Assembly (NCBI GenBank): GCA_050084985.1
Contig: JBITNC010000001.1
Span: 123,752,001 to 123,816,000 of the forward strand
Length of the DNA: 64,000 nt
Direction: 5' to 3'
Source of the DNA: Nageia nagi
Lineage: Eukaryota > Pinophyta
In this document: one piece after another, positions 48,869 through 60,760 of the stretch
Layout of the letters: each line of letters starts with the position of its first letter
How positions within the stretch are numbered: the stretch's first letter is position 1
Notes under the pieces: model-generated
The model's input: the letters and a program-made list of their open reading frames with translations, nothing else
The model's database searches: none
Told to the model about the DNA's origin: nothing
Translations under genes and position numbers: made by a program

Positions 48869-49433
48869 CAACTATGTGAAAATCTAAAAACATCATCAAC
48901 TCAAAACAAAAGCTATAAGTTTCAACTTTTGTAAATGCTAAAAGCATAATTTATGCATTAAAAAATGAAACATAGAAAATAATCCCTTGTTTCTGATTCT
49001 TTTTCCTAGATTGCATGTAGGAAGGGTAGATACATGATTAAAGAATATGCATTGTTCATTTGCTTAATTTAAATATATTATATGAATTGATTATCTTTTT
49101 GGATTTTGGGAATGATAAAAAAATCACTTAATGCTTTTCCTTATACCCACTTATGCTCTCCCTTTGCATCAAAAGTTAAACTTAGGTGATCAAAATGGGT
49201 ATAATAGGAAAGGAGTAAATGAACTCTTTTTTCCTTTTCATTTTCTATCACTAAAATTAGTAAACAATTTTCATTGAGTCACTTTTGCACTCAAAAGGAG
49301 GAATGAATTCTTATTTAATGAATGGAATGAATATAAAATCAATTTACCAAGGTAGAGGTAAACTCAAAACACATTAAGTTGGTTAATTTACTTGGTGGTG
49401 CTTTTTCTTTCACATTAATAAATGGTCTACCTC

Positions 49434-49598
49434 ATTACTTCAAAATAAGGTTGAAGGATGGTAATTTGAAGAGGAGTTAAGGAACCTAATTAAAGGAAAT
49501 CTATTACACTTTAAAACTCTTCTTATCTTGCTTACCACTTCAAAAGGAAGTTGAAGGATTGTGAATTGAAGAGGAGTTAAAGAACCTCATCTATTTTC
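49434..49598. repeat. 105-bp tandem duplication, two copies
   Basis: acttcaaaataaggttgaag (49437) and acttcaaaaggaagttgaag (49542) open two copies. Both continue with gaagaggagttaa-gaacct. Confidence 0.65.
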
Positions 49599-49773
49599 TT
49601 ATGCATATATTTACTTTTTCTTATAATATAAAAGCCAAAAATAAAATATAATTTCTATGAATGATGTATGTTGTATTTTCCTTTCCTAATCAAAAATTAA
49701 AACTAAAACAAAAATAAAAAGATGTAAGGTTCTAAAAATAATAAAAAAGAATGGTTAATACTTGTTCTCAAAT

Positions 49774-52483
49774 GGCTCATCAACAGAAAGAGCCATATGA
49801 CAAAATCTACCAAGAGAAATAACCTAATCATAGGTCTCACAGATCTAGTAGAGAAATATCAAGGAGAGGAACTTATCAAAAAATAGAAGATACCTTAAAT
49901 GAAGTAAGAAAATGTTTAACCCAGTCAAGGATTCCTCATTCTTCTCATGCTCATAGTATTCCCTTAGATGTAACTTATTTAATAGAAAAAACACCAATAA
50001 GTAATGAGGAAGAAGTCATCTCAAGGACTTCTACTCCATCACGAATGCATTTGGATTATGCCATTTTACAAAAAGATAATTTTAAACTAAAATATGATTG
50101 CACTATGCATTATATATTGAATGGATGTATTGTCCTATCCTATATAAGACAAGATGATTATACTCCTTCCACCATCTCTACAAGGATGAATGAGTTCAAT
50201 AATAGAATTTTGATACATACGACCACTCTTGCACCTGAACCAAGAAGCCATGCTAGGGTGTATAATGAAGCTTATTATACTTTCAAAACTAATACACCTA
50301 CCCTAGGACTAGTTATGCTTCTTCTACTATGAGTTATGCAAATCTTAATACTACTTATACTACCCCAAAAACTAGTCATAGGATCCTTGAACAAAGGCAT
50401 AGGAGAAATTTTGATCCTTTAAGGTATAAGGTAAGAGAGATACCATCATACATGTCTAGATCAAATCAAAATTAGGAACAACTTTATGAACAATAAATTG
50501 TTATGTATAATCTAGATACAAAAAAATTGAATCAACCTAAGAGATTAGGATAAGATCCATACTTGCAAATACAACCTATGTTTTATGCATATCAAAGTAA
50601 AAACACTCTAGGGAAACCTCACAAAAAATAGGTTCAAAATTGGATTTATAATATGCCTAATAAAAAAAATAGATAAAGGAAGTTGCCACCTAGAGCAAGA
50701 TCGTTATCTCCCCAAGGTCATAAAAATAAAAACCATTGTTTACCTAGAAAAGGGGAGGTTTTACATGAGCAACAACCTTCAAGACCCCTTTTGCCTCAAT
50801 TTAGACATGAAGTTAAAAAAAATCACACTCTTACACCTTTATATCAATAGGGGCAATGAAAGTTGCCTCCACATCCACCACCCCTACCTACTCCACCCTA
50901 TAATAAAAATTATTATGGTGATCAAACATGGTTCGAAAGAAGTTATCAATCATTTTCAATAAATAGAAAAAGGGAAGATAACAAGGATGATAAAAAACCT
51001 ATTGTTCCCACACAACTAACTAATGAATTTGATGAAAGGTTAATAGAGATTGAGAAAATGTTACATCAACAAAACAAGCATTAAATATCTTATGAGATAA
51101 TTTGTAATGAGCCCATACACCCTAGTGTTCCTAAGACTGATATCCCTTTCAAATTTGATATTCCAAAAATTGAATGTTCAAAGGAAAGGAGGACCCTAAA
51201 GAACATCTAAGATGATTTAAATATTCAAGTTATGTAATTTCCAACAATAATTCTTTGATGTTACATATCTTTCCTATGACACTTGTTAGGCAAGTAATGG
51301 ATTGGTATAATAACTTAACAGAACATAGCATCATGACATATGTGCAATTGGCTAATTTATTCTTAGAGTAATTTAAGATAAATATTAAAGAAAAAACCTC
51401 CATAATTGATCTCACAAGATTGCAACAATTTTAGGATGAGATAGTTATAGACTTCATTTTAAGATGGAGGGTAATTTTGATAAGTATGGCTTATACTTTA
51501 ACACAAGAAGAACTAGTGAAAATGTTTAGTCAAATTTGTGTAAGACCCATTACTTGTACCTTATTTATTCAACAACATAAGACATTTGAGAAAGCAATCT
51601 CTCAACCTATTGTAATTGAAAAGGTTAAAATCTAGGATGGATAATTAAAGGGTAAAAAGAAAGAGCCTTATGTTAGAAAGAGAAATTAGGTTGAATAATC
51701 AACAAAACTAATGCCTAATAGAAACATTTCTTACCTTAAAGATGGATAATCAAACCTTATACAAAATACATCTACTCCACAAAATGAAGAAAGAAAACCT
51801 AGGCCAACCCCTAGAAAGTTTACTCCTTTGATTGAATCTTTGTATGATATTTTGAAAAAATTAATGGACCATCAAATGATTATATTACTTGAAATATAGC
51901 CTGAAAGGCTAGATGTAAGAGATAGTAAATGGTAGAATGAGGATTATTATTTTTAGTATCATTGCCAAAAGAGCCATACTATATGAAAATGTAGAACATT
52001 ACAACACAAGGTTCAAGATTTGATTGATCAAGGAAGAATACAGGTAGATAACCCATTGACTATCCCTAATCAAAATCTAGGAGTATATTAGAACACTCTA
52101 ACTCAACATCAAGAAAATACTGTAGTATCACAAATACACCAAAATCAAGTAACTCATAAAGGGTTTCAAGATGCTTCTACCTTTGTTCCTATGGCAAGCA
52201 TAACTATGGGAGCCCAAAGAGTGCAAGGAAGGCAAACTGATATTCCCAACAATCAAACAAATGATGGTATTATACAACCAAATATACCTAGACCTTAAGT
52301 TTTTATGATTTTAGTAAAAGGAGCATTGTAACAATAATTAAGAAACTCATAAGTGAATATGTCCTTGTTTGAGTTGTTACAACAATCCAAAAATCATAGA
52401 GAAGATATGAACCAATTGTTGCAAATAATTGAATTAGATATTAATGATCCTAAAAGTTGTGTCTTTTGTAGGGAATATTAAAA
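49774..52483 (+). pseudogene. gag relic of a Tat-like gypsy element
   Basis: The long N-terminal part (49774-51080) is Pro/Asn/Gln-rich. The gag core at 51130-51600 is readable across frames (FDIPKIECSKER; HIFPMTLVRQVMDWYNNL; MAYTLTQEELVKMF). A knuckle-like segment at about 51950-52050 (YHCQKSHTI, a stop, KCRTLQ...DLIDQGRI) matches the C-x2-H type seen at 10300. The tail runs to 52483, where a copia LTR cuts in. Many TAG/TAA at Gln sites. Confidence 0.75.
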
Positions 52484-53200
52484 TGTTAGAAAATTATATA
52501 TTCCAGAGCAATGGAATGCATAAAATATTGCAAAAAATATAAACACAAAAAATGCATAAATAAGAGAGACACAGATATACGTGGTTCTCCCAGTTTGGGC
52601 TACATCCACACCAAACAGCCAGTCCTTCCTTTCTATTATCTAGCAAAGTGAAGAGATACAACCTACAGTAGATCCGCTGTAATATCCTCTATTTTCTCTC
52701 ATAGTCTCATGTCTCTATTTCTCACTCACCAACGCACATCTACTACAATGCCCTCATACAAAGAGAGGGGTTTTTATCTAGGGCAAAAAAAAAACCTAAA
52801 CTAAACATAAGTTCTACCATCAGATCATTCACCTAATGAATGGCCTAGATTGACTAGAAACTACTATACTTTTACAAGACAATTTTACATCTATTTTTAG
52901 CTTCGGGGGTGCTACCCTGAACCCCCACTGGGGGACCGCTGGCCCCCGTACCCCCCAAGGGTGTACAAACTTCCTGGGGTATTCATCTGGTTGAAATAAA
53001 GAACTCTAAACAATCATGCTCCACACACAACAATCTCCCACTTGGAGACTGATTGTAGCAACAATAAGTGAATATGTCCTTGTTTGAGTTGTTACAACAA
53101 TCCAAAAATCATAGAGAAGATATGAACCAATTGTTGCAAACAATTGAATTAGATATTAATGATCCTAAAAGTTTTGTGTCTTTTGTGGGGAATATTAAAA
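52349..53200. repeat. 135-bp gag duplication flanking a copia LTR
   Basis: 52349-52483 and 53064-53200 are direct copies (both start ataagtgaatatgtccttg) that differ by two substitutions and one 2-base indel. That is far closer than any other repeat pair in the window, so the event is recent. The copies bracket 52484-53063. Confidence 0.9.
52484..53045 (-). mobile_element. copia LTR plus purine tract, truncated insertion
   Basis: A 549-bp block (52484-53032) begins TGTTAG and ends CACAACA. On the minus strand it is preceded by ccaagtgggagat (53045-53033), the typical copia polypurine tract before a 3' LTR. The motif tacgtggttctcccag at about 52577 is characteristic of copia LTRs on this strand. 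It has CpG sites and a G/C-rich stretch (52903-52975), unlike its surroundings, which fits a young insertion. Only the LTR and about 30 internal bases remain. Confidence 0.8.
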
Positions 53201-53870
53201 CAAGCTAAAAACCCACTATTGCCTTATATGATCATGAAGTTAAGTAATCAAACCATTTGCAAGGTCAAGATCCCCCATTACATATCATAGCCAAGATAGA
53301 TGGGAAGGCTTTTAAAAGAATATTAATAGATGAAGGTTCTATAATAAATATCAGTTCTACAACATCCTATAAGAACTTGAATCCTCCTTTCACATAGATA
53401 TGTGCACTTCCTTACAATTAAGAACTTTCAATGATGCTTTGTGCTCAACAATGAAATCAATATCATTTCCCATTACTATAGGATCTAAAATTGTACAAAT
53501 ATTATTGCAAGTTATTGAAGGAGATATAACACAATACAACTTACTCCTAGGAAGACTATGGATTAAAGATATGTAATATGTCCCAATAACATGTCATAAG
53601 TTTTTGAAGTACATTCATGATGGGGTAGTACACTATGTACTTAGTGATGAAAATCCATACTTCCATTGCAATCATACATATCTTTCAAAGGACATTGCTT
53701 TACCTTCCACCCATTATTTTACACTACCTATGGTTCTTAAAAAGGTATCAATAGCAGATATCATTAAAGAAGGTGCTTCTCCAACTTCTTTAAAGGGGAA
53801 GATCTTATTGATCCTAAAATACCTCATACACCAAATATTAATAGGGATTCATTACTAAAAATAAAACCAA
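53201..53870 (+). pseudogene. gypsy aspartic protease relic
   Basis: PLHIIAKIDGKAFKRILIDE-GS at about 53276-53340 is the protease N-terminal strand. The active site reads D-E-G-S, where D-G-G-S or D-S/T-G is expected. YNLLLGRLWIKDM near 53540-53575 and the segment 53604-53858 (LKYIHDGVVHYVLSDENPY) follow. Would cleave the polyprotein in virus-like particles. Confidence 0.75.
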
Positions 53871-54013
53871 CAATCTTAGAAAAGCAAACATGGAAAGAGA
53901 GAGCATGAAAGCTAGATGAAGTAAATAAAGCTTCATCACCAAAAGCATCTTGTCCTAGAAATAATATAGATAATGATGGTATAATAAAATATAATCCATT
54001 AGATATTTATCTT

Positions 54014-54643
54014 GTGATCATAAAATTCATTGATTACAAAATAGGGGAATTTTCTATTAATGATGTCATTTTTAATATTCCTATAGCTCAAGAAAAAGGA
54101 AGACCTAAAGAGTCTCCTTGTGTGGTGGGGAAATTAGTACAACTGGGGAAATTACATAAGGAAACACTTTTGTTATATCAAGGTCCTATAGAACCACCTA
54201 TCCTTCCTTTACCTCATTATAATGAAGGTACATTTTACAATTCATTAGAATACTTATCACCAAATATTAGATCATTTATCCAAAGATACTTTGATAGGTA
54301 TCATTGGAAAGGGAAAGGTTTAGGATGGTTAGAACAAAGACCTAGATACACCATTAGCATTCATTATCAATTAGCTAGTGATAAGATAGGATTAGGTTAT
54401 AAGATTGAAAATCAAGGAGTATCCAATTTCAAGATAACTAAGTTAGAACTTGAGCCTATAACATATGAAAATTTATTTGAAGTAACTAAATGGATGATAA
54501 ATCAAGATGACATAGAGTCTAAAATATTATTCTTAAGAGAGTTATTCTTTGATATATCAATTAACATGGTAGAGATTGAAAAAATATGTAATAATATAAT
54601 ACCTCAAATGAACTTTGATTGGTCTGGAAGTGATGAGTTTTAG
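54014..54643 (+). pseudogene. protease-RT spacer with G-patch-like motif
   Basis: A 209-codon open frame, one of the best kept in the window. Residues about 95-130 read YHWKGKGLGWLEQRPR and, 19 residues on, DKIGLGYKI: the glycine pattern of a G-patch (G-x-G-h-G ... G-h-G-a). G-patch domains bind nucleic acid or helicases, and occur after the protease in some retroviruses and plant gypsy polyproteins. The remainder is acidic and unrecognised. It is continuous with the protease upstream apart from stops. Confidence 0.55.
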
Positions 54644-55139
54644 GTGATAGGTTCAGAAAATTCAAATAGTTCTTCATATTTTTGGGTAGATGAAGAAACT
54701 ATATATTTTACATTAATTATTGAACAATCTACAATTCAAGATATTAAATACATAGATACAATGTTATAGGTTACAAACTTGAATATCAATACTACTTTAG
54801 AAGATCAATATGATGCCAAGGATGAAGAATATAATGCTAATGATAATAATTGGATTCCAATACCCAACCAATTATAAGAGGGATCTCACATGTTAAGTAA
54901 AGAAACCATCGAAATTAATTTAAGTAATGAACCTAATAGCCCTAAAATAATTCAATTAGGAAAATCCCTTACCTAAAATTAGAGAAAAGAGTTCATTACA
55001 ATACTTAAGGAAAAATAGGAAATATTTGTATGGTCATATGCTGATATGCCTAGGTTTGATCCTAATCTAGTAGTACATAACCTTGGTATAAAAGAAGGTA
55101 TTGGTATAAAAGAAGGTACAAAACTTGTTAAATAAAAAC

Positions 55140-55960
55140 TATGAAAAATGAATCCTATAAGTGCCTTAATGGTAAAAAAGGAGTTTAAAAAGCTTTTAGA
55201 AGCCAAGTTTATTCACCCAATTGATTACTCTAATTAGATTTCCAATATGGTACCTATTAAGAAATCCATGGGAAAGATTCAAATATGTATAGATTTTAAG
55301 GATCTAAATAAAGTATGTCCTAAGTACAACTTTCCCATACCAAACATAGATATCTTGGTTGATTCTATCATAGGGCACAAAATGTTGTCACTCATGGATG
55401 GGTTTTTAAGATACAATCAAACTAAGGTAGCATCAGAAGACCAACATAAAACTACATTTATAACACCATGGAGAACATGGCATTATAGAGTAATGCCTTT
55501 TGGATTAAAAAAATGTTGAAGATACCTATCAAAGAGCCATGAGGTACATCTTCCATGATTACATACATGATATCATAAAAGATTATGTAAATGATATGCT
55601 GGCTAAATAAAAAACAAGAGAGGATCACCCCAAAGTATCATTAAAACATTTGATAGGTTACTAGAACATAAAATTCAATTGAACTCAAAGAAGTGTGTTT
55701 TTGGGGTAACATTTGGGAAATTATTAGGTTTCATTGTCTCTATATGAGGGATTGAAGTAGATCTTAACAAAATAAAAGCAATAACAAATATGTCCCCCCC
55801 CTCAAATGTAAAACAACTATAAAGCCTATAGGGCAAGTTATAGGCCATAAGACATTTCATTTCTCAATTGTCAAATAAATGTAAACCTTTTAACAAACTT
55901 TTGAATAAGGGTATTATCTTTCATTGGGGCAATGAACAATAAGAGGCATTTGATGCAATT
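55140..55960 (+). pseudogene. gypsy reverse transcriptase relic
   Basis: 55247-55519: VPIKKSMGKIQICIDFKDLN, then FPIPNIDILVDSIIG, LSLMDGFLRYNQ, then WHYRVMPFGLK. The catalytic box reads Y-V-N-D at 55584-55595, with the first Asp of YVDD changed to Asn (GAT to AAT), so this copy is catalytically dead as well as frameshifted. Confidence 0.85.
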
Positions 55961-56700
55961 AAACACTTTCTTTTCTCACCACCCATTCTACTACCACCTA
56001 AGCCTAGAGAACCATTCTTGTTATACATATCAACTACAAAAACAACCTTAGGAACCATGCTTATTCAAAAGAATGAGAATAGTAAAGAACAAGCAATATA
56101 TTACCTTAATTGAGCATTAGTTGGTTATGAGATCAAATATGTGTATTTGGAGAAGCTGTATTTAGTAGTACTATTCAAAACCAAAAAATTAAGACATTAT
56201 ATGCTAAACCATACCATGTATGTAATTGCTAAATCCGACCCTTTGAAATCCATGATGAATAAAACTTATCAAAATGTAATAACATCTAAATGGATCATAC
56301 ATATAACTAAATTTGACTTATTTTTCATAAGTCAAAAATCAATTAAAGAATAATTCATAACTAATTACCTAGCTAAACCATTATTATCTAATGATAATCC
56401 ACTCATCATAGAATTACCAAATGAACATGTATTTCAATTAGATGAAATAGAAATTCTCATAGAATCTAAAGAAGATTAGGATATGGTAATATATTTTGAT
56501 GGATCAACATGTGAGCAAAGCGAGGGTGCCAATGATATTTTTGTTACACCCAAAGGAGTTCCCATACCCTATTTGTTTAAACTTAGCTTTCTTTGTATGA
56601 ACAATAATGCTAAGTATGAAGCCTTAGTATTAGCTATTAAAATTGCTAAAAAAATTAAAATTGAAAAAATTAAAATGCTTTGGTGATTTGTTGTTAATCA
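55961..56700 (+). pseudogene. tandem RNase H domains (Tat-type pair)
   Basis: The first domain (about 55985-56350) is the usual gypsy RNase H: TTLGTMLIQKNE, then YVYLEKLYLVVLF and KLRHYMLNHTM. A second, distinct RNase H-like domain starts at 56483: VIYFDGSTCEQSEGAND, then NNNAKYEALVLAIKIA. Two RNase H domains in a row before integrase mark the Tat lineage of plant gypsy elements. The DGS and AKYEAL (normally AEYEAL) motifs place the metal-binding residues. Confidence 0.8.
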
Positions 56701-57059
56701 TGAATTAAGTCAAAGAAATCTTCCAATGTAAGGAACCTTTGTTGCAAAAATATAAGAGATTAGTAAAAGATCTTTTATTATCTTTTGAAAAATATGATTT
56801 AGAACCAGCACCATGATCAACTAATTGGTTTGTTGATGCTATGACTTCCATTATATCTTTAATGCCCGCAAACCCTAATAAAAAAATGATCCCTATTGAA
56901 ATAGTTCGAATCATTCACTCCTTAATAGAATCAAATGAAGTTGAACATTTAGTCTTAAACATTGCAATAGAAGATAAAAATTTATAGCATACATAATTAT
57001 TCAAATTCTTAAGAGATGGGGTATTACCTAAAGACATAACAAAATCATCTTGGAAAGCA

Positions 57060-58243
57060 TTCAAGATAAAAGCTTTTCATTTTTGCATGATAAGAGATAT
57101 CTTATACTATAGGGGTTTTGACAGGATATTACTCAGATGTCTAGAATGGGTTGATTCATAAATTTCTATTTCATACGTACATGATGGAATTTGCAAAGAA
57201 CATTTTAGTGGCTTTGTAATCACAAAATGATTAATGCATATGGGATATTACTTGCCTATTATGGAACATGATTGCATGGAAAATGTTAGAAAGTGTGTTA
57301 AATATCAGCAACATGTTAATCTATTTAATCAACCCTCACATACATTACAACCCATACAATCATTGTGCCCATTATCAAGATGGGAATTAGGTTTAATAGG
57401 TAAAATCTCTCCTATTTCCTCAAGAGGTCATAAGTTTATAATAACTACTAAAAAATATTTTTCAAAAGGCGTAGAAGCTATCCCCATGATCTTAGCAAAA
57501 GGGCTAAAGATAACAAAATTCACACAAAACCATATTATATGTTGGCTTGGAACTTTGGTACAAATTATCATTTATAATAGGAAAAAATTCAAAAATAAGG
57601 AAGTTCAAGCTTTATGTAAAGGATATCATATCTGTTTAAGCTTCTTAGCTCCTTACTATCCTTAAGAAAATGGTCAAGCTAAAGCTACAAATAAAACTAT
57701 TCATAGCATTCTATTAAAAAATATTGATAACTCCCATCAAGATTTTCATGTAAGAATTCCACATGTGTTGTGGGCTTATCAAACTAGTATTTGAACTCCT
57801 ACTAGGGCAACCCCATTTTCCTTAGTTTATGAGGCAAAAGTAGTATTACCCTTAGAAATAGAAATTCCTTCTTTATGAATTGCATTACAAGACTATATCA
57901 TTGATGAAGTGGTTCATCAAACAAGATTAGATCAATTACTACTTGTAGATGAAAGAAGAGTTAATGCATTAGAGAATTTACATATTTATCAAAATCATAT
58001 TAAAAGGGCCTTTGATACAAAAGTTAAAACTCAAGAATTTAATATAGGAGATTTTGTTGTAAAAGAAAACTAACAAACTTCTCAAATGTAACAATAGCTC
58101 TATGACATGTTTGCTCATAACGAGTTAGGTCCTTATGTGATTAAAAGAAAATTTGGATCCAAGGCTTATCATTTAGTTGATATGGAAAGTAACAAAGAGC
58201 ATGAACCCATAAATATCACACACCTTCATCCTTTCTATAGTTA
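57060..58243 (+). pseudogene. gypsy integrase relic
   Basis: The zinc-binding end is at about 57170-57310 (VHDGICKEHFSG, then VRKCVKYQQHVN with the second Cys as Tyr). The core follows at 57390-57800 (WELGLIGKISPISSRGHKFI; YYP, a stop, ENGQAKATNKTI; RIPHVLWAYQTSI). The C-terminal part ends at about 58243 (GPYVIKRKFGSKAYHLVDME, then NITHLHPFY). One of the clearest readings in the window, disrupted by Trp/Gln stops. Confidence 0.85.
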
Positions 58244-58509
58244 ATGAACTTTTTTAATTACAAATTGTATATATTATAAATAAGCTTTTCAAATAAAAAA
58301 TTAACAAAAGTGTTTTTCTTAAAGACTTATACATATTTAATGTATTTGAAATAGAAAATGACATTAAAAAAGTGTAAAAGCATCCACCTAATTGCTAATA
58401 AAAGAGGAATTTGACAAAAACCTTGGTTTGAGAAACCAAGATATTTAGGAGACAAGTTTATCATAAAATTATCCCTAAATACTTCCCCTAAAAATATAAA
58501 TATCCATAA

Positions 58510-59836
58510 TTTACTTGTTAATTTACAAAGAATCATAGCCTTAAACTTATTGCTAGAAAGATACCAAGGATGGGAGATAAGTATTCATGGAGATAACTTG
58601 GAGATTTATGTGGATAAAGCCATGTACAACTTAAATCATACACATTATTTTGTGCAAGTCTACATGGTAAACTTGTTATGCCAATATTGGCCTACTTCAG
58701 CCCCTAAGATCATAATTAATTTCTTTTTCAATAATTGGATCCATAATATAGTAATTAATACTTGGCAAAATGAAGATTTTATGTTTAGATGGGTAGACTA
58801 GATGATAAGAGACCTATGTCATCATAAAATTATCAATGATTTTTACATAGTGTTCATACACAAGACTCAATGATCAATTATATGTGTGCAAAATATTGAC
58901 CAATGATTCTCTCTTATTAGGTCAAGATTTCCCCATCCTCTTCCTTGTAACATTCTAGTAAGAGTTGTGATGCTAAGAAAACTAGAAACCAATGAAAAAA
59001 CATAATTTAATCTTGTAGAACATGATTTTTTTGAAACATACTTGGAAGATAAATATATGTAAGCATTGATAAAGTCTCCTTACATTGAGATAACCCATTT
59101 CATTGCTTTATCAAAAGCAATTCAAGAAATTATAGCTATGAATTTTTATAATTGATGAGGAACCAATGCATGGAACTTAAAAGTCAATGATCTTACGAAA
59201 AATATCAAGTTAGAAGAAAAGGATTTGTGGATGAAAATTGAATCCCTGATCAATTGGATCCATCTATTCCACTTTCATTGGCCTTACAAGAGACCTAAAA
59301 TTTTGCTAAACTATGTTGATCATATGACTCTTCAATGTTACAGAAGATCAATTTCTATAACTAAGGTCATCAATGTTTTGGTACTAGACCATAATACCTA
59401 TTTAATTTTGTATAATGAAATCATATATGATTATAGTTCATTATTCAACATATACTATTGTGTAAATAATCAAATTAATATAAAAACAAGGTTTTAAAGG
59501 ACCTTATAACACTTTAGCCAAAAAAAGAATGAGGTTTTAGTCAAACCAATGAAAAATGGGTATGTCCAATATCTCATAGAAAGCATGATCCCCCTCATGT
59601 CATTAATTCCCTCTCAATATTCATAATCCTTAGGGATCCCATCCTATTTTTCACTTATTGAGAATGGTGAAGTCTTGATATCATCAGCTAAGGTAGAATA
59701 CATCATTAAGAAATTCAAGCATCATCCACTAATCTTACCACTCATTTGGTATTTGTTCCATTACCAATCATCCATCCTTGGACCAAGATCTATTCATCTT
59801 TTAGTTCAACCTTTGTAATTTTATTTCTTGGGTTAT
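58510..59836 (+). pseudogene. unrecognised coding block downstream of integrase
   Basis: Sense-strand frames continue after the integrase. 58550-58801 (YQGWEISIHGDNLEIYVDKA, then FVQVYMVNLLCQYWP) runs without a stop for 83 codons. 59010-59497 (DLTKNIKLEEKDLWMKIESL) and 59530-59836 (VEYIIKKFKHHPLILPLIWY) are open but for Gln-like stops. No motif is recognised. The position, 3' of pol and before a purine tract, is where Athila-type elements keep env-like genes and where extra ORFs of LTR elements are known. Confidence 0.5.
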
Positions 59837-60119
59837 AAAGGTTAGGTTATCCATAAAAAACAAGGGAGCCATTATCATTAGGGAGTTATAAAAAGTTTTT
59901 TGTCTTAAAAAATAATAAAGTAAATAAAAAGTACCACCATTAAGAACATAGGTAAATAATTTTGAAAATATTTTCTTATAAAAATAAATATTTATGTATA
60001 TATCTATCTTTAAAAAAATTTATATAAATTCTAAAAAAAATGCTTGTATATGACACTGTAAGTAGTTGATTGTATTTCACAAGCAACATGCATCATGAGT
60101 CACCCACATTGTGTTAACT
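59837..60119. other. AT-rich gap between the downstream coding blocks
   Basis: No coding seen. A-rich runs near 59940-60040. Confidence 0.4.
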
Positions 60120-60760
60120 TTCCCACCAATCAATGGTAGGGGTACTCATATTATGATCCTCCTATCCCATGGGACTTATCATCCCTTGTCATTTCTTAAT
60201 CACCTTGTACTTTTCCCAATGACCCCTTAGATGATCATGTCAAAAACCCAAAGTTAGAGTAGGATCAATTTAATCAATTGCCTAAGGGTATCTAGCATCA
60301 AATTTTGTCTATGACATCTTTGACCTCTACACTAGATAGGTCTAAACACACTTATAATATTCTAAGGAACTCTAATAGAATGGAGATTTACATTAATCAT
60401 CAACCTTATTGGGGATCTTGTGTGATATATGATATCCTTGATGATGTGTTCCTACAAAATATCATTTGTATGATCTCCATACCTAATTTTATTTAGAGAA
60501 TCATGATTGATGTTCTTATCACTCATTTAGTAGTCTAATTTGTTAGATACTATGGTCTGCATATTCTACATCCTAAATAAGACCTTTTTATTTATGTCAC
60601 CATAGCCCATCTCCTATCTATAAACCTATGGTGTTGGGACTTCATGTTGTCTATGTCTATCATTTGTGACCCCCCATAATGGTTTATTGATCATACTATT
60701 CATACTTGCTATCATTTCCATGCTTTTACTTATGATGGCCTATTGCAAATTCTTGTTTAG
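60120..60760 (+). pseudogene. second downstream coding block with a hydrophobic segment
   Basis: 60305-60496 is open (STLDRSKHTYNIL, WGSCVIYDILDDVFL). Further open frames follow to a strongly hydrophobic run at 60678-60750 (NGLLIILFILAIISMLLLMM), long enough for one membrane helix. Directly after it comes agtgggggaataag (60758-60771), which looks like a polypurine tract. A membrane segment just before the 3' end would suit an env-like product, but frame continuity between the blocks is not proven. Confidence 0.4.

Larger units (their letters stand above)
47771..49773 (+). other. possible 5' LTR and leader of the large gypsy element
   Basis: The bases tgtagacacctaaaaatga at 47771 look like an LTR start, and the region to about 48640 has no coding. 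No second LTR copy could be matched near 60780-61800 and no primer site is obvious, so this is tentative. It also holds the two repeats listed at 48762 and 49434. Confidence 0.35.

Noticed and set aside
52484-53032. Clean solo LTR from unequal recombination
   Set aside because: The polypurine tract and internal bases remain on one side, and the flanks are a 135-bp duplication, not a 5-bp one.
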